Below, piece after piece: positions 43,929 to 53,008 of a DNA stretch of 64,000 nucleotides. The notes under the pieces are model-generated. The model was not told the DNA's origin. It saw only the letters and a list, made by a program, of their open reading frames with translations, and searched no databases. The stretch is taken from the NCBI GenBank assembly GCA_965267355.1, contig OZ253956.1, positions 186,001-250,000 on the forward strand, given 5' to 3'. The position numbers and the translations under genes are program-made. The stretch comes from GCA-002793235 sp965267355. GTDB lineage: Bacteria; Bacteroidota; Bacteroidia; Flavobacteriales_E; Vicingaceae. Every line of letters begins with the position of its first letter. Positions within the stretch are counted from its first letter, which is position 1.

Positions 43929-46187
43929 TTATTCTAAGCTCTTTTTATTATAAATTAAATACCCAAAATGGAATAAAAAACTCCATGGTTCATCAAACCT
44001 CTCGTAATAATTTAAATTAACAGCTAACGGACCTAGCGGGGTATTATACACCAATGCGGATGACAGTATAAATTGTTGTTTAGGCCAAAAAACACCATGA
44101 TATGGTTTCTTCTGATTATCTTGTAAAATCTCCTGATAAGGTTGATACATATAAGCTTCTAATCTTAATTGCAAATTCTTAAGCAAATAGTTTACATTCT
44201 TTATTCCCAAAGCAAAATAAGAGTGAGCTCTGAAATTTTCCTGAAAAAGAGTTTTACTCTCAGAAATTGGCTGAAAAGCTGGAGCAGATAATACTGATGC
44301 AGTATAATTATTAAAGAAAGGTTGAACACTGTAAACTCCCTCACCAAACAAACCAAACCTAACATTAGAGTTCTCATTAAAATATTTATCATATGTGATT
44401 TTTAATTGAAACCAATTAAAAATGGTATCAAATTCATCTTTGATAATAGAAGTTGATCCAGGAATGGTGTGTTCATCACCTCTCACAAACTTTCCGCCAA
44501 TTGAAAAGAAGCTACCCTTAGACGCATATTGTTTTAGATCATGAGAATTACGCTCAAACCTTAGACCTATAGAGTAATTTCTAAACTTCGTTTGATCAGT
44601 AGTATCAGTAGAAATAAAATCTTTAGTCTGATAATATCGGTTAGTTAGTTCACCTATGGTTCCATCTAAAATTATTTTCCCTTTGTATGAAACAGGAAAT
44701 CCGAATTCCGTTTTAAAATACTGATCCTCTTGGACCAGAAATGATGGTTTGGTATCTTCAAAAAAACTAGTACTACTTTTAAAATAATCCCATCCATCAA
44801 TAGTAAATGTTGTTTTCCAATAAAAAGGAATTTGAAAAGGAAAATCAAATCGGAAACCCGCTGAAACAGAGTTATGCAATTTACCAAAGTAAGTATTAGC
44901 TAATAAAGTAATGGCTGTTTTACTTAAAATATTGTATTGCAATCCAATAAAAGCTTCATTAATAGGACGAGATGAAAAAGTACCTCCAAAAGAAACAAAT
45001 AAATCTTTTTCTTTTTTTGCTCTTAAATTTAAGGTGTATTTACCTGTGTTTTTATTATAAACAGCTTGCGGATAAATTGATTTTATTTTATCGTCTGATG
45101 CTACTTTAATATATTCAGATTTTAATTCTTCTGCTGTAGCTGTTTCGCCTTTAAATCTTATAGATTTTCTAACATATTTGTTTTGTGCAGGTGTTAATCC
45201 AGTAATAGAAACATCTTCAAAAACTAGAGGAGGTAACGATTTTCTGTATTGATTTCGTTTTTCAACTAATTCTAATCTATTTACTCTTCGAGTAACATTT
45301 TTTTTAATCGAATCTATTTGGGCAATGGTAGCAACATAACCAATATCAATAAGCCTTTGGTTATTGTTAAAATCAAATAAAGAAAATTCGTTCGCTTCAG
45401 GCTCTATCATAATAGCGTTATCACAATTAATAGAATACTCACTATTATCAGCTATAATAGCTTTTATTTGTGAAACTAAATTATCCTCATCTGGCGGATC
45501 GAAATTTGAAGACACGTTACTACCAATAATATAATCTGGTAAAAACTCATCATACATCACATCTGATGGAAAATTATTGTAGAGTCCACCATCAAACAAT
45601 AACATATCTTGGTAAGGAATTGGTGTTAGGTAAAAAGGATATGCCATAGAAGCTCTAACTGCAGTAGCCAAACTTCCATCTTTTAAAACCACTGCTTCTT
45701 TTTTTACTACATCAGAGGCAACACATCTAAACGGTATAAATAAATTGTCAAAATTATTTTCTGAAGCTGCTGTAGCTGGAGCAAAATACCTCATCAAACC
45801 ATAATCAACAGCAGTTGGAGAAGTTAAATTCGTAGGGATAGTGGTTTCTAAAACGGTATCTAAATCTACTTTTAATTTAAACATGGTAGGATCATTTTCC
45901 TTTTCTCTTAAATAGTAAACATAATTTTCGTCTAAAACCCCTTCTGCCCATTTTTTAAATTGATCAGAAACAAACAACTCCTCTATTTCTTCTGGTGAAT
46001 ATCCTGAGGAGTACAATGCTCCCACTAAAGCTCCCATTGAAGTCCCAGCAATGTAATCTATTGGAATTTCATTTTCTTCCAATGCTTTTAAAACTCCAAT
46101 ATGTGAAACACCACTGGAGCCTCCACCGCTAAATACTAAACCAACTTTTTGACTGAAAACAGAAAAAGATAAAATGGTTAAAACCAA
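43929..46187 (-). CDS. Patatin-like phospholipase fused to an outer-membrane BamA-type barrel
   Basis: A PlpD-like type Vd autotransporter. The patatin domain (about 15-270 from the TTG) has GGGSSGVSHIGVL, the nucleophile Ser in GTSMGAL and DGGLYNNFP with the catalytic Asp. A POTRA-like region (about 305-395) and a 16-strand-type barrel (about 395-752) ending in FHFGYLIYN follow. The patatin domain is usually displayed or released at the cell surface as a lipase. There is no ATG in frame: the listed start is a TTG at 46187. An ATT at 46214 would restore a complete signal peptide (IKLSKFTILLVLTILSFSVFSQ), so the true start is probably upstream of 46187. Confidence 0.87.
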   Translation of the reverse strand: MVLTILSFSVFSQKVGLVFSGGGSSGVSHIGVLKALEENEIPIDYIAGTSMGALVGALYSSGYSPEEIEELFVSDQFKKWAEGVLDENYVYYLREKENDPTMFKLKVDLDTVLETTIPTNLTSPTAVDYGLMRYFAPATAASENNFDNLFIPFRCVASDVVKKEAVVLKDGSLATAVRASMAYPFYLTPIPYQDMLLFDGGLYNNFPSDVMYDEFLPDYIIGSNVSSNFDPPDEDNLVSQIKAIIADNSEYSINCDNAIMIEPEANEFSLFDFNNNQRLIDIGYVATIAQIDSIKKNVTRRVNRLELVEKRNQYRKSLPPLVFEDVSITGLTPAQNKYVRKSIRFKGETATAEELKSEYIKVASDDKIKSIYPQAVYNKNTGKYTLNLRAKKEKDLFVSFGGTFSSRPINEAFIGLQYNILSKTAITLLANTYFGKLHNSVSAGFRFDFPFQIPFYWKTTFTIDGWDYFKSSTSFFEDTKPSFLVQEDQYFKTEFGFPVSYKGKIILDGTIGELTNRYYQTKDFISTDTTDQTKFRNYSIGLRFERNSHDLKQYASKGSFFSIGGKFVRGDEHTIPGSTSIIKDEFDTIFNWFQLKITYDKYFNENSNVRFGLFGEGVYSVQPFFNNYTASVLSAPAFQPISESKTLFQENFRAHSYFALGIKNVNYLLKNLQLRLEAYMYQPYQEILQDNQKKPYHGVFWPKQQFILSSALVYNTPLGPLAVNLNYYERFDEPWSFLFHFGYLIYNKKSLE

Positions 46188-46243
46188 CAGTATGGTAAAT
46201 TTACTGAGCTTAATGACAGTGATTTTAGTATTAAGCGTGAAAG

Positions 46244-47029
46244 TTAAGCCATTTTTTCTATCAAACCAACAAAGTAATTAGGAGCTTGTTTTAGTCGAGA
46301 ACCGTACCACGAGTAAAACTCTCCATCAACCAACATAATTTTAGAATCAGGAAACTCTTGTTGCAATTCTAATTGATGCTTTTCTTTAAAAGGAAATGGT
46401 TCTGATGATAAAAAGATATAATCTGGCTCCATATTTTTAATGCTTTCAACTGATAATTCGGGGTAACGTTCAGCATTCTTAATCACGTTTTTAAAACCAC
46501 ACTTACTCAACATATCGTGAATAAAAGTTGATGTACCTACACTCATATATGGGTTTTGCCAAATGAAATACAAAACACTTTTTGAGTTTTTTTTCAATTC
46601 AGCTAACTTGTTAAACTCTTTTTGTATTGTAGACGCAATTTGTTTTGCTTGTTCTTTAGCATGAGTTATTTTGCCAATACCCACTATCATTTCTAAGCTA
46701 TCATTCAGGTTGGAAATATCACTCGTATAAACAGGATATTTCGTTTTCAGCAATTCAATTTCAGATTGGGTATTTTCTTCTTTATTGGCAATTATCAAAT
46801 CAGGATTTAGGTTTTCTATTTTCTCAAAATTTAATGTTTTTGTTCCTCCTACTCTTGCTTTAGTTTTAAACCATTCTTGCGGATGAACGCAGAATTTAGT
46901 AATTCCAACAACTCTATCTTCTAAACCTAAATCGTAAAGCAATTCTGTTTGAGATGGAACTAATGATATTATCCTTTCTGGTGTTTGCTTTAACTCAAAC
47001 TGATGCCCTATTTGATCAGTTACCATCAT
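46244..47029 (-). CDS. BtuF-like periplasmic-binding-fold protein without signal peptide
   Basis: A 261-residue protein of the helical-backbone metal receptor family (PF01497), which normally binds cobalamin or iron-siderophore outside the inner membrane. Features are RIISLVPSQTELLYDLGLEDRVVGITKFCVHPQEW near the N-terminus, then NFEKIENLNPDLIIANKEEN, VYFIWQNPYMSVG and DYIFLSSEPFPF. The visible start gives no signal peptide, and no membrane permease is adjacent, so it may act in the cytoplasm or as a cobalamin-handling protein. It overlaps tilS by 4 bases. Flavobacteria commonly have a cytosolic-looking version next to tilS. Confidence 0.83.
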   Translation of the reverse strand: MMVTDQIGHQFELKQTPERIISLVPSQTELLYDLGLEDRVVGITKFCVHPQEWFKTKARVGGTKTLNFEKIENLNPDLIIANKEENTQSEIELLKTKYPVYTSDISNLNDSLEMIVGIGKITHAKEQAKQIASTIQKEFNKLAELKKNSKSVLYFIWQNPYMSVGTSTFIHDMLSKCGFKNVIKNAERYPELSVESIKNMEPDYIFLSSEPFPFKEKHQLELQQEFPDSKIMLVDGEFYSWYGSRLKQAPNYFVGLIEKMA

Positions 47030-48339
47030 TCTGATTTTAATAAAACAATCTCTTTTGTAGTGTCAGAAATTTTAAAATTATCATCTATACGATAACCAAT
47101 AATCCATACTATTTGATTACTCGAAACCAATACTTGAGATTTCTGTTTAGAAATTAAATCAACTTTTTCATCAATAAAAAAATCACTAAGTTTCTTTTTT
47201 CCTGTCATACCCAATGGCTGAAAAACATCTCCCTGTTCCCAGTTTCTAATGATTAGAGGAAATGTTAACTTATCTAAATCTAAAAAAGCGTAATTGGAAG
47301 GTTTATTAAAATCAATTGCTGTTGCTCCAATTCTCTTAAAAGTTATAGTTGTATTCTGAAAGCCTTCTAATGAATGAATAACTTTTTGTTCTTGTCGTGT
47401 GTTATCAAGTTCAGTAAGAATTAAATACTCCCTATCCTTTACCAATTGGTCTGTTTCAGAGTAAAATACTTTACCTGAATCTGAATCTAAAGCCTCAACA
47501 ATATCTTGGATATTACTACCATTAAAACCAAAAGGCTGCAAAAAATAATAGAGATAGGTATGAAGAGGTTTAAGTTCTCTCAGTTTTTCAATTGAAAATA
47601 AAATCTTATTCTCATCAGAAGATGATGTACATTTCACTAATTCCTCCTCAATCTTTTGAAATAATATTTCTTCAGCATCTGAGATATAATCAGCAGTTTG
47701 AACAATGCTTTCAGCAACATTAGAGTTTAATTTTTCTAATTCTGGCATTACCTTATGTCGGATAGCATTTCTTAAATATTTTGTATCTGCATTTGAAGCA
47801 TCTTCTCTGTAGGAGATCTCATTTCCTGAAACATATTCATCAATTTCACCTCTTGTAAAACACAATAAAGGACGAACTATACCCTTAATGTTTTTTATAC
47901 CATGTAATCCAGACAAACCTGTACCTTTGGTAAGGTTTATCAGCATAGTTTCTGCCACATCATTTTTGTGATGAGCTGTTGCGATAATAGCATAATTGTT
48001 TGTAGTTTTAATATCTTGAAACCAATTATACCTCAACTCGCGAGCTGCCATTTGTATTGACAACTTATTCTTTTTAGCATATTGTTGCGTATTAAAAGCA
48101 GTTGAATGAAAAGGTATAGAGTGATTTTCACAAAACTGTTGTACTAGCCTCTCATCTTTATTTGCATCTTCCTTTCTCAGCTTAAAATTACAATGTGCTA
48201 CTCCAAAACTAAAATCGGTTGCTTTAAATAAATGCAGCATAGCCATCGAGTCTTTTCCTCCACTTACAGCTAATAGCACCTTTTGACTTTTATCAAAAAG
48301 TTGATTATCAGAAATATATTTTAAAAATTTATCAAGCAT
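47026..48339 (-). CDS. tilS: tRNA(Ile)-lysidine synthase
   Basis: A 437-residue N-type ATP pyrophosphatase that adds lysine to C34 of the AUA-decoding tRNA-Ile. The PP-loop SGGKDSMAML lies at about residues 26-35, followed by HCNFKLRKEDANKDERLV, ATAHHKNDVAETMLINLTKGTGLSGLHGI and YREDASNADTKYLRNAIRH. A helical domain and the C-terminal substrate-binding domain (WEQGDVFQPLGMTGKKKLSDFFIDEKV) are both present, so length and architecture are complete. It overlaps the pabB-type gene upstream by 8 bases and the BtuF-like gene downstream by 4. Confidence 0.95.
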   Translation of the reverse strand: MLDKFLKYISDNQLFDKSQKVLLAVSGGKDSMAMLHLFKATDFSFGVAHCNFKLRKEDANKDERLVQQFCENHSIPFHSTAFNTQQYAKKNKLSIQMAARELRYNWFQDIKTTNNYAIIATAHHKNDVAETMLINLTKGTGLSGLHGIKNIKGIVRPLLCFTRGEIDEYVSGNEISYREDASNADTKYLRNAIRHKVMPELEKLNSNVAESIVQTADYISDAEEILFQKIEEELVKCTSSSDENKILFSIEKLRELKPLHTYLYYFLQPFGFNGSNIQDIVEALDSDSGKVFYSETDQLVKDREYLILTELDNTRQEQKVIHSLEGFQNTTITFKRIGATAIDFNKPSNYAFLDLDKLTFPLIIRNWEQGDVFQPLGMTGKKKLSDFFIDEKVDLISKQKSQVLVSSNQIVWIIGYRIDDNFKISDTTKEIVLLKSE

Positions 48340-49546
48340 TATTACTCAAAACTTCCATCATAGCTTTGGCTTTTAGCAGGCATTCATCATACTCCTTCTC
48401 GGGATTAGAATTTGCTGTAATAGCCCCACCAACGATAAACGAAAGGTAATTATTTTTTTGGTTGTAAGTAATACTTCTAATAACTACGTTAAAATCAAAA
48501 TCTCCTTTATCATTAATATAACCAACTGTACCTGAATAAATTCCACGTTTAGTAGTTTCATATTGCTCAATCAACTCCATTGCTCTAATTTTTGGTGCTC
48601 CGGTCATTGAACCCATTGGAAATGTGGCATTAATGATTTTATCAAAATCAATAGGTTCTTTTAATTGAGCTGAAACTGTAGAAATCATTTGATGTACCTG
48701 AGGAAAAGTATAAATACCAAAAAGCTCATCTACATTAACCGTTGCTTTTTGTGCAACTTTTGATAGGTCATTTCTTACCAAATCAACAATCATTACGTTT
48801 TCTGATTGTTCTTTAGGATCGTTTAACAGTTGTTGCTTTAATACCTCATCTTCTGCATAGGTCTGCCCTCTTTTTATAGTGCCTTTAATGGGTTGAGAAA
48901 TAATTCTATTGCCTACTTTTTTGATAAATCGCTCTGGTGAAGCACACATCAAATAGTTATCATCACACTTTGCAAAGCAAGAAAAAGGGGTTGGCGATTT
49001 TTCATTCAATTTTAAATAAATTGATAAAGGGTTTATTTCAGCTTGCTCAGCAAAAAACTCCTGACAAAAGTTAACTTCATAAATATCACCTAATTGAATA
49101 TGATTCAATAGTTTATTAACTTTTTCTATATATTCAATTTTAGAAATTCTTGGCGTTAATTGAATTGACTGATTTTCCGTTTCACGTAAATCAACTGATT
49201 TAATTTTTTCAATTAACTCATCAATATTTTCTTTCGTATAATACTCAACTTCAACCTCATGATCTGATATTTTAAAAAGCAATTCAGGGCTAAAAAAATG
49301 CTTTTCTGAAAAATTTACCTCATCAATATTTGAAGAAGTTAATTGTTCTATCTGATTTTTATAATCGTAACTGATAAAACCAAATTGCCAATTTTTATCT
49401 CTTACCTCATCAGAATTTGAAACTGCAAATAAGTTTTGAGTACCATCATTACCGTTTAAAAACACTAGGTTTTTAAAACTGCTGTAATAGTATAAAAGTT
49501 GCTCTTGAAAACGGGCTTTATCTTCAATAAAAAAAGAATCACCCAT
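48332..49546 (-). CDS. pabB: Aminodeoxychorismate synthase component I (PabB-type chorismate-binding enzyme)
   Basis: A 404-residue chorismate-binding enzyme. The C-terminal domain carries the active-site set: GDIYEVNFCQEF, SPERFIKK, PIKGTIKRG, VDLVRNDL, FPMGSMTGAPK and RGIYSGTVGYI. PIKGT is typical for PabB, where a nearby lysine forms the covalent intermediate, rather than PIAGT of anthranilate synthase TrpE. It would make 4-amino-4-deoxychorismate for folate. The glutamine amidotransferase partner (PabA) and lyase (PabC) are not adjacent. It starts one base into the end of the RmlD-like gene and overlaps tilS by 8 bases. Confidence 0.91.
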   Translation of the reverse strand: MGDSFFIEDKARFQEQLLYYYSSFKNLVFLNGNDGTQNLFAVSNSDEVRDKNWQFGFISYDYKNQIEQLTSSNIDEVNFSEKHFFSPELLFKISDHEVEVEYYTKENIDELIEKIKSVDLRETENQSIQLTPRISKIEYIEKVNKLLNHIQLGDIYEVNFCQEFFAEQAEINPLSIYLKLNEKSPTPFSCFAKCDDNYLMCASPERFIKKVGNRIISQPIKGTIKRGQTYAEDEVLKQQLLNDPKEQSENVMIVDLVRNDLSKVAQKATVNVDELFGIYTFPQVHQMISTVSAQLKEPIDFDKIINATFPMGSMTGAPKIRAMELIEQYETTKRGIYSGTVGYINDKGDFDFNVVIRSITYNQKNNYLSFIVGGAITANSNPEKEYDECLLKAKAMMEVLSNNA

Positions 49547-50451
49547 TAAACGATAAATTTTAATTGCTTTGTAACAATAGCTAAACCTTCTTCAAAACTA
49601 CAAGGAGAATAATCTAAATCGTTAATGGCTTTATCCAAAACAAAGCCTGTTTTGGGTGGACGTTTAGCTGCCTGATTAAGACTCTTTGATGAGATAGGGG
49701 TGATGATAGATTTATCGTAACCGTAAAAATCAGCAACTCGATTTACCAAATCAATAATACTCATGGTATCTTTTCCTGACAAATGATAAATTCCTTCAGC
49801 ACCTTTTTCAGCAATTAACCAGCAACCCATAGCCAAATCTTCAGCTAATGTTGGAGAGCGGAACTGGTCGTTTACAATAGTTAATGGATTGCCTTTTTCT
49901 AATGCTTCTTTTGCCCAAAGCACAATATTACTTCTGCTCATATCTTCTACTACTCCATACACAATAATGGTACGAACTATACTCCATTTTATGTTGCTTT
50001 GTTGTAATAGTTTTTCTGCTTCGTATTTCGATTTTCCGTAATAACTCAATGGATTAGGCTGGTCCGTTTCTTTGTAGGGTCCTGCTTCACCATCAAAAAC
50101 AAAATCTGTTGACAAATGAATTAAATGAGTATTGTACTTTTCTGATGCTACTACTAAATACTTAACTGCATTTACGTTTAAATCCCAGCACAATTCCTTA
50201 TTATCTTCACAAGCATCTACATTGGTCATAGCTGCAGTATTGATAACTACATTTGGTTTAAATGTTTCAAAAACAACATTCACTTCTTCTGGCTTAGTAA
50301 TATCTAAAGAATGATACTGATAACCACTAACCTTGGTAACTCTATTTTCTCCTTTAGAAGTGGCTATCAAATCAATATCATCTTTACCTGCCAATAATTT
50401 AACTAATTTTTGACCTAAAAGACCATTGCTTCCAGTTACCAGAATTCTCAT
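49546..50451 (-). CDS. RmlD-like NAD(P)-dependent sugar-nucleotide reductase (extended SDR)
   Basis: This 301-residue extended short-chain dehydrogenase has the N-terminal dinucleotide motif TGSNGLLGQKL, the NAAAMTNVDACEDN segment typical of the dTDP-4-dehydrorhamnose reductase family, Ser/Thr in STDFVFDG, and the catalytic YGKSKYEAE (YxxxK). It would reduce a dTDP-4-keto sugar, but no rml genes flank it, so it may act on another nucleotide sugar or be a related reductase. The next gene upstream (K+ channel) ends 3 bases before its start. Confidence 0.9.
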   Translation of the reverse strand: MRILVTGSNGLLGQKLVKLLAGKDDIDLIATSKGENRVTKVSGYQYHSLDITKPEEVNVVFETFKPNVVINTAAMTNVDACEDNKELCWDLNVNAVKYLVVASEKYNTHLIHLSTDFVFDGEAGPYKETDQPNPLSYYGKSKYEAEKLLQQSNIKWSIVRTIIVYGVVEDMSRSNIVLWAKEALEKGNPLTIVNDQFRSPTLAEDLAMGCWLIAEKGAEGIYHLSGKDTMSIIDLVNRVADFYGYDKSIITPISSKSLNQAAKRPPKTGFVLDKAINDLDYSPCSFEEGLAIVTKQLKFIV

Positions 50452-50454
50452 TCT

Positions 50455-51507
50455 TTATTTTTTTAAGATGGATTGTTGAGCGGTAAAATCTCTAAAGGCA
50501 TCTATCTGCGCTAAGGTACCCAAAACAAATATTTTTGCTTGAGGCATAATAATAGTGTCTGGCGAAGGGTTAATGATGTATTCTCCTTCGGGAGTTCTAA
50601 AACCAACAATATTGGCACCTGATTTATCTCTTATACCAAGTTCACGGATAGATTTATTTTTCAACTCATCAGGCAAATTTTCAAAAGTTATTTCTTCTAA
50701 GTTAATAGAGCTTGTTCCTTGTCCCATTACATAATCCATAAATTCAATTACGTCAGGTTTAATAACTAATGATGCCATATGAGCCCCACCAATTTTATCA
50801 GGCATTATTACATTGTCAGCTCCCGCTCTTCTTAGTTTTTTATCCGAATTATCTTTAGATGCTCTACTAATTATTAAAAGATCAGAATTCATTTCACGAG
50901 CAGTAAGTACTACAAAAAGATTATCAGCATCATTGGGTAAAGTAGTAATTAAAGCCTTTGCACAATCTATTCCAGCTTTTTCCAGATATTTTTCCTGGGT
51001 AGCATCACCCTCTACAAAAGGAATATCATGAGCTTCTCTTAATATTTCAATCAACTCTTTATCTTGCTCTATTACAACAAATTTTCTGTTATGAGCTCGA
51101 AGCTCCTGAACAGCCTGTTTTCCATTTCTACCATAGCCGCAGATTATAGTATGATTGCTTAATTTACTCACTGTTTTATTGATTCTTAAATCTTTAAAAT
51201 AAATTTTATACTCACCATCTAATATATAATTAGAAATGGACGTAACTGCATACACAAATGTACTAAAGCTAAAGATAATTAAAATTGCTGTAAATAAACG
51301 TCCTTCTTGTGATAATGGTCTTACCTCATTAAAACCAACAGTAGAAACCGTAATAACGGTCATGTAAATTGCCTCAGGCAAAGTATAATCCTCAATAAGT
51401 ATAAAACCAGCAACTCCTGCACATAAAATGGCTATGAGCACCATGAGTGCAAAGTAAATTTTTCGGAAATACTTAAAATTAAATAGCGTATAGCTTAAAT
51501 ATCCCAA
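50455..51507 (-). CDS. Two-TM potassium channel-like protein with RCK/TrkA-N domain
   Basis: A 350-residue channel with two membrane helices (about 18-38 and 68-92) flanking a pore loop, then a Rossmann-type RCK_N/TrkA-N domain (about 115-230, TIICGYGRNGKQAVQELRAH, FVEGDATQEKYLEKAGI) and a RCK_C domain (about 265-345). It resembles MthK-type ligand-gated channels. The filter, residues 56-60, reads TVGFN where potassium channels have TVGYG or TVGFG; the change of the last Gly to Asn may affect selectivity. It overlaps the PspC gene by 13 bases. Confidence 0.9.
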   Translation of the reverse strand: MGYLSYTLFNFKYFRKIYFALMVLIAILCAGVAGFILIEDYTLPEAIYMTVITVSTVGFNEVRPLSQEGRLFTAILIIFSFSTFVYAVTSISNYILDGEYKIYFKDLRINKTVSKLSNHTIICGYGRNGKQAVQELRAHNRKFVVIEQDKELIEILREAHDIPFVEGDATQEKYLEKAGIDCAKALITTLPNDADNLFVVLTAREMNSDLLIISRASKDNSDKKLRRAGADNVIMPDKIGGAHMASLVIKPDVIEFMDYVMGQGTSSINLEEITFENLPDELKNKSIRELGIRDKSGANIVGFRTPEGEYIINPSPDTIIMPQAKIFVLGTLAQIDAFRDFTAQQSILKK

Positions 51508-51719
51508 ACCGACCTTCTTTTTTGAAATTTAAAATACTCTTTATGCTCTAAAATAAAAGCCATAATTAAGTACACAAAAATAGGCGAACCAAAAGTTAAA
51601 AAAGATAAATAAATAAAAAACATTCTGATACGGCTTGATTTTAACTGAAGCTTTTCACCCCACCAAGCACAAACACCAAAAGCATATTTTTCGAAAAAAG
51701 ATAAAATTTTATTAATCAT
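51495..51719 (-). CDS. PspC-domain small membrane protein
   Basis: A 74-residue protein with the PspC fold: FGVCAWWGEKLQLKSSRIRMFFIYLSFLTFGSPIFVYLIMAFIL is a degenerate match to the GVCAGLA...VR..F....G...Y.I....LP pattern. It has one or two membrane segments. PspC proteins are linked to phage-shock and membrane-stress signalling. It is translationally linked on both sides: 4 bases overlap with the DUF2851 gene upstream and 13 with the channel downstream. The function in this operon is not clear. Confidence 0.82.
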   Translation of the reverse strand: MINKILSFFEKYAFGVCAWWGEKLQLKSSRIRMFFIYLSFLTFGSPIFVYLIMAFILEHKEYFKFQKRRSVWDI

Positions 51720-52993
51720 AGCTGTAAAATTTTACTCCCTATGCTGCAATTTAAACATTTTTTTTCAGAACAATAGTTATTCTTTAATTCTAATAACGAT
51801 TGAGTATGTAAAGCGTTGCCTGTTTTTACTCCCAATTTTTGCCAATTTTTAATAATAGCATTTTGTTCTGGCTTTAACTCTTCTAATAAATTCAACGCTT
51901 TATCTACCAGTTGTTGGCTATTTTTTGCCTTACCATAAACAAAGGTAAACGGAACTATTACATTAATAATGATATTATTTATGGTAGCCTCTCCAAGCTT
52001 TTTTGGTTTCTCATCATTAGTAATTTCACCAAACCGATAATGATTATTCCAATAAGTAGAGGCAGTGACATTGAAACATTTTTGAAGTTCTTTAATGCTA
52101 TTAGACTCTATCATTGCAGCAAATAACCTTGGATTTTTGGTTAAAAGTACTGACAACTGACTTATGCGTAAAGTAGGAAAGTTATACGGACGAAGCCTTA
52201 AAAATTTCCATATACTCTTATCAATACTTTGTAACGAAAACTTTACCTTTAAAAAAGTATACTCTTTTTTTAACTCAATAAAATATTTATCTGTAATAGC
52301 ATCTTCTAGAAATCCTGCTTGCCCGAAAAAAAGAGCTTCAACAGATTTAACTAAACAATGTTTATCTACAATTTTCAAAGGTGTATTAGATGCCAATTGA
52401 AAAAATGGTTCAGCATTAACTTTAAGTCCAAAATACTTAAACAAAAACTGATAAAAGGTTTCTTCCCAATCGTTACTATTTTGCTGTAATCTGTTTTCTA
52501 TATCAGCTGCCTTACGTTCCAGTCTTTCAATAATCAAACGATTCAACCAACTTTTAACTGTAAAATCATCAATATATTTCAATTGATTTCCGCAAGGTAT
52601 CCAATCTGAATTATTGATACTTGCTAACGAATTGTACTTAGCAATTAAATCTTTATTAATTAAGTCCTTTAACTCTAATGTGGATAAACTATTTCCTTCA
52701 CTATTTTTTATTTCTCTGTCGTAATGATAAACCACATGAAGAATAACATTATTATAAGATTTATCTAACTGGTGTTGGTGTTTCTCCCAATCAGAAGAAT
52801 TAACATGAATTTCTACATTACCAGCCCAAACTGTATTGCCAATTTTTATTTTAGCATTAAAAAAATCAGGGCCAGCATCAGTATTTTCAATACCCTTTTC
52901 TAATATCTGAATAGAAAGATTATTAGTTGTAAATAACGATACAGACTTAAAAAGACTGTACTTCCAAATAAAATGGAGAAAATCCTCCTTCAT
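51716..52993 (-). CDS. DUF2851 family protein
   Basis: A 425-residue cytoplasmic protein of the DUF2851 family, found almost only in Bacteroidota. Recognisable N-terminal sequence is FLHFIWKYSLFKSVSLFTTNN, then DAGPDFFNAKIKIGNTVWAGNVEIHVNSSDWEKHQH and NNVILHVVYHYD. The WAGNVEIH..SSDW segment is the family hallmark. Its C-terminus has a cysteine-rich tail (CSEKKCLNCSIGSKIL), possibly a metal site. Function is unknown. It overlaps the PspC gene by 4 bases and lies 15 bases after the SPFH gene. Confidence 0.88.
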   Translation of the reverse strand: MKEDFLHFIWKYSLFKSVSLFTTNNLSIQILEKGIENTDAGPDFFNAKIKIGNTVWAGNVEIHVNSSDWEKHQHQLDKSYNNVILHVVYHYDREIKNSEGNSLSTLELKDLINKDLIAKYNSLASINNSDWIPCGNQLKYIDDFTVKSWLNRLIIERLERKAADIENRLQQNSNDWEETFYQFLFKYFGLKVNAEPFFQLASNTPLKIVDKHCLVKSVEALFFGQAGFLEDAITDKYFIELKKEYTFLKVKFSLQSIDKSIWKFLRLRPYNFPTLRISQLSVLLTKNPRLFAAMIESNSIKELQKCFNVTASTYWNNHYRFGEITNDEKPKKLGEATINNIIINVIVPFTFVYGKAKNSQQLVDKALNLLEELKPEQNAIIKNWQKLGVKTGNALHTQSLLELKNNYCSEKKCLNCSIGSKILQL

Positions 52994-53008
52994 TCTATTC
53001 TAAATTTA

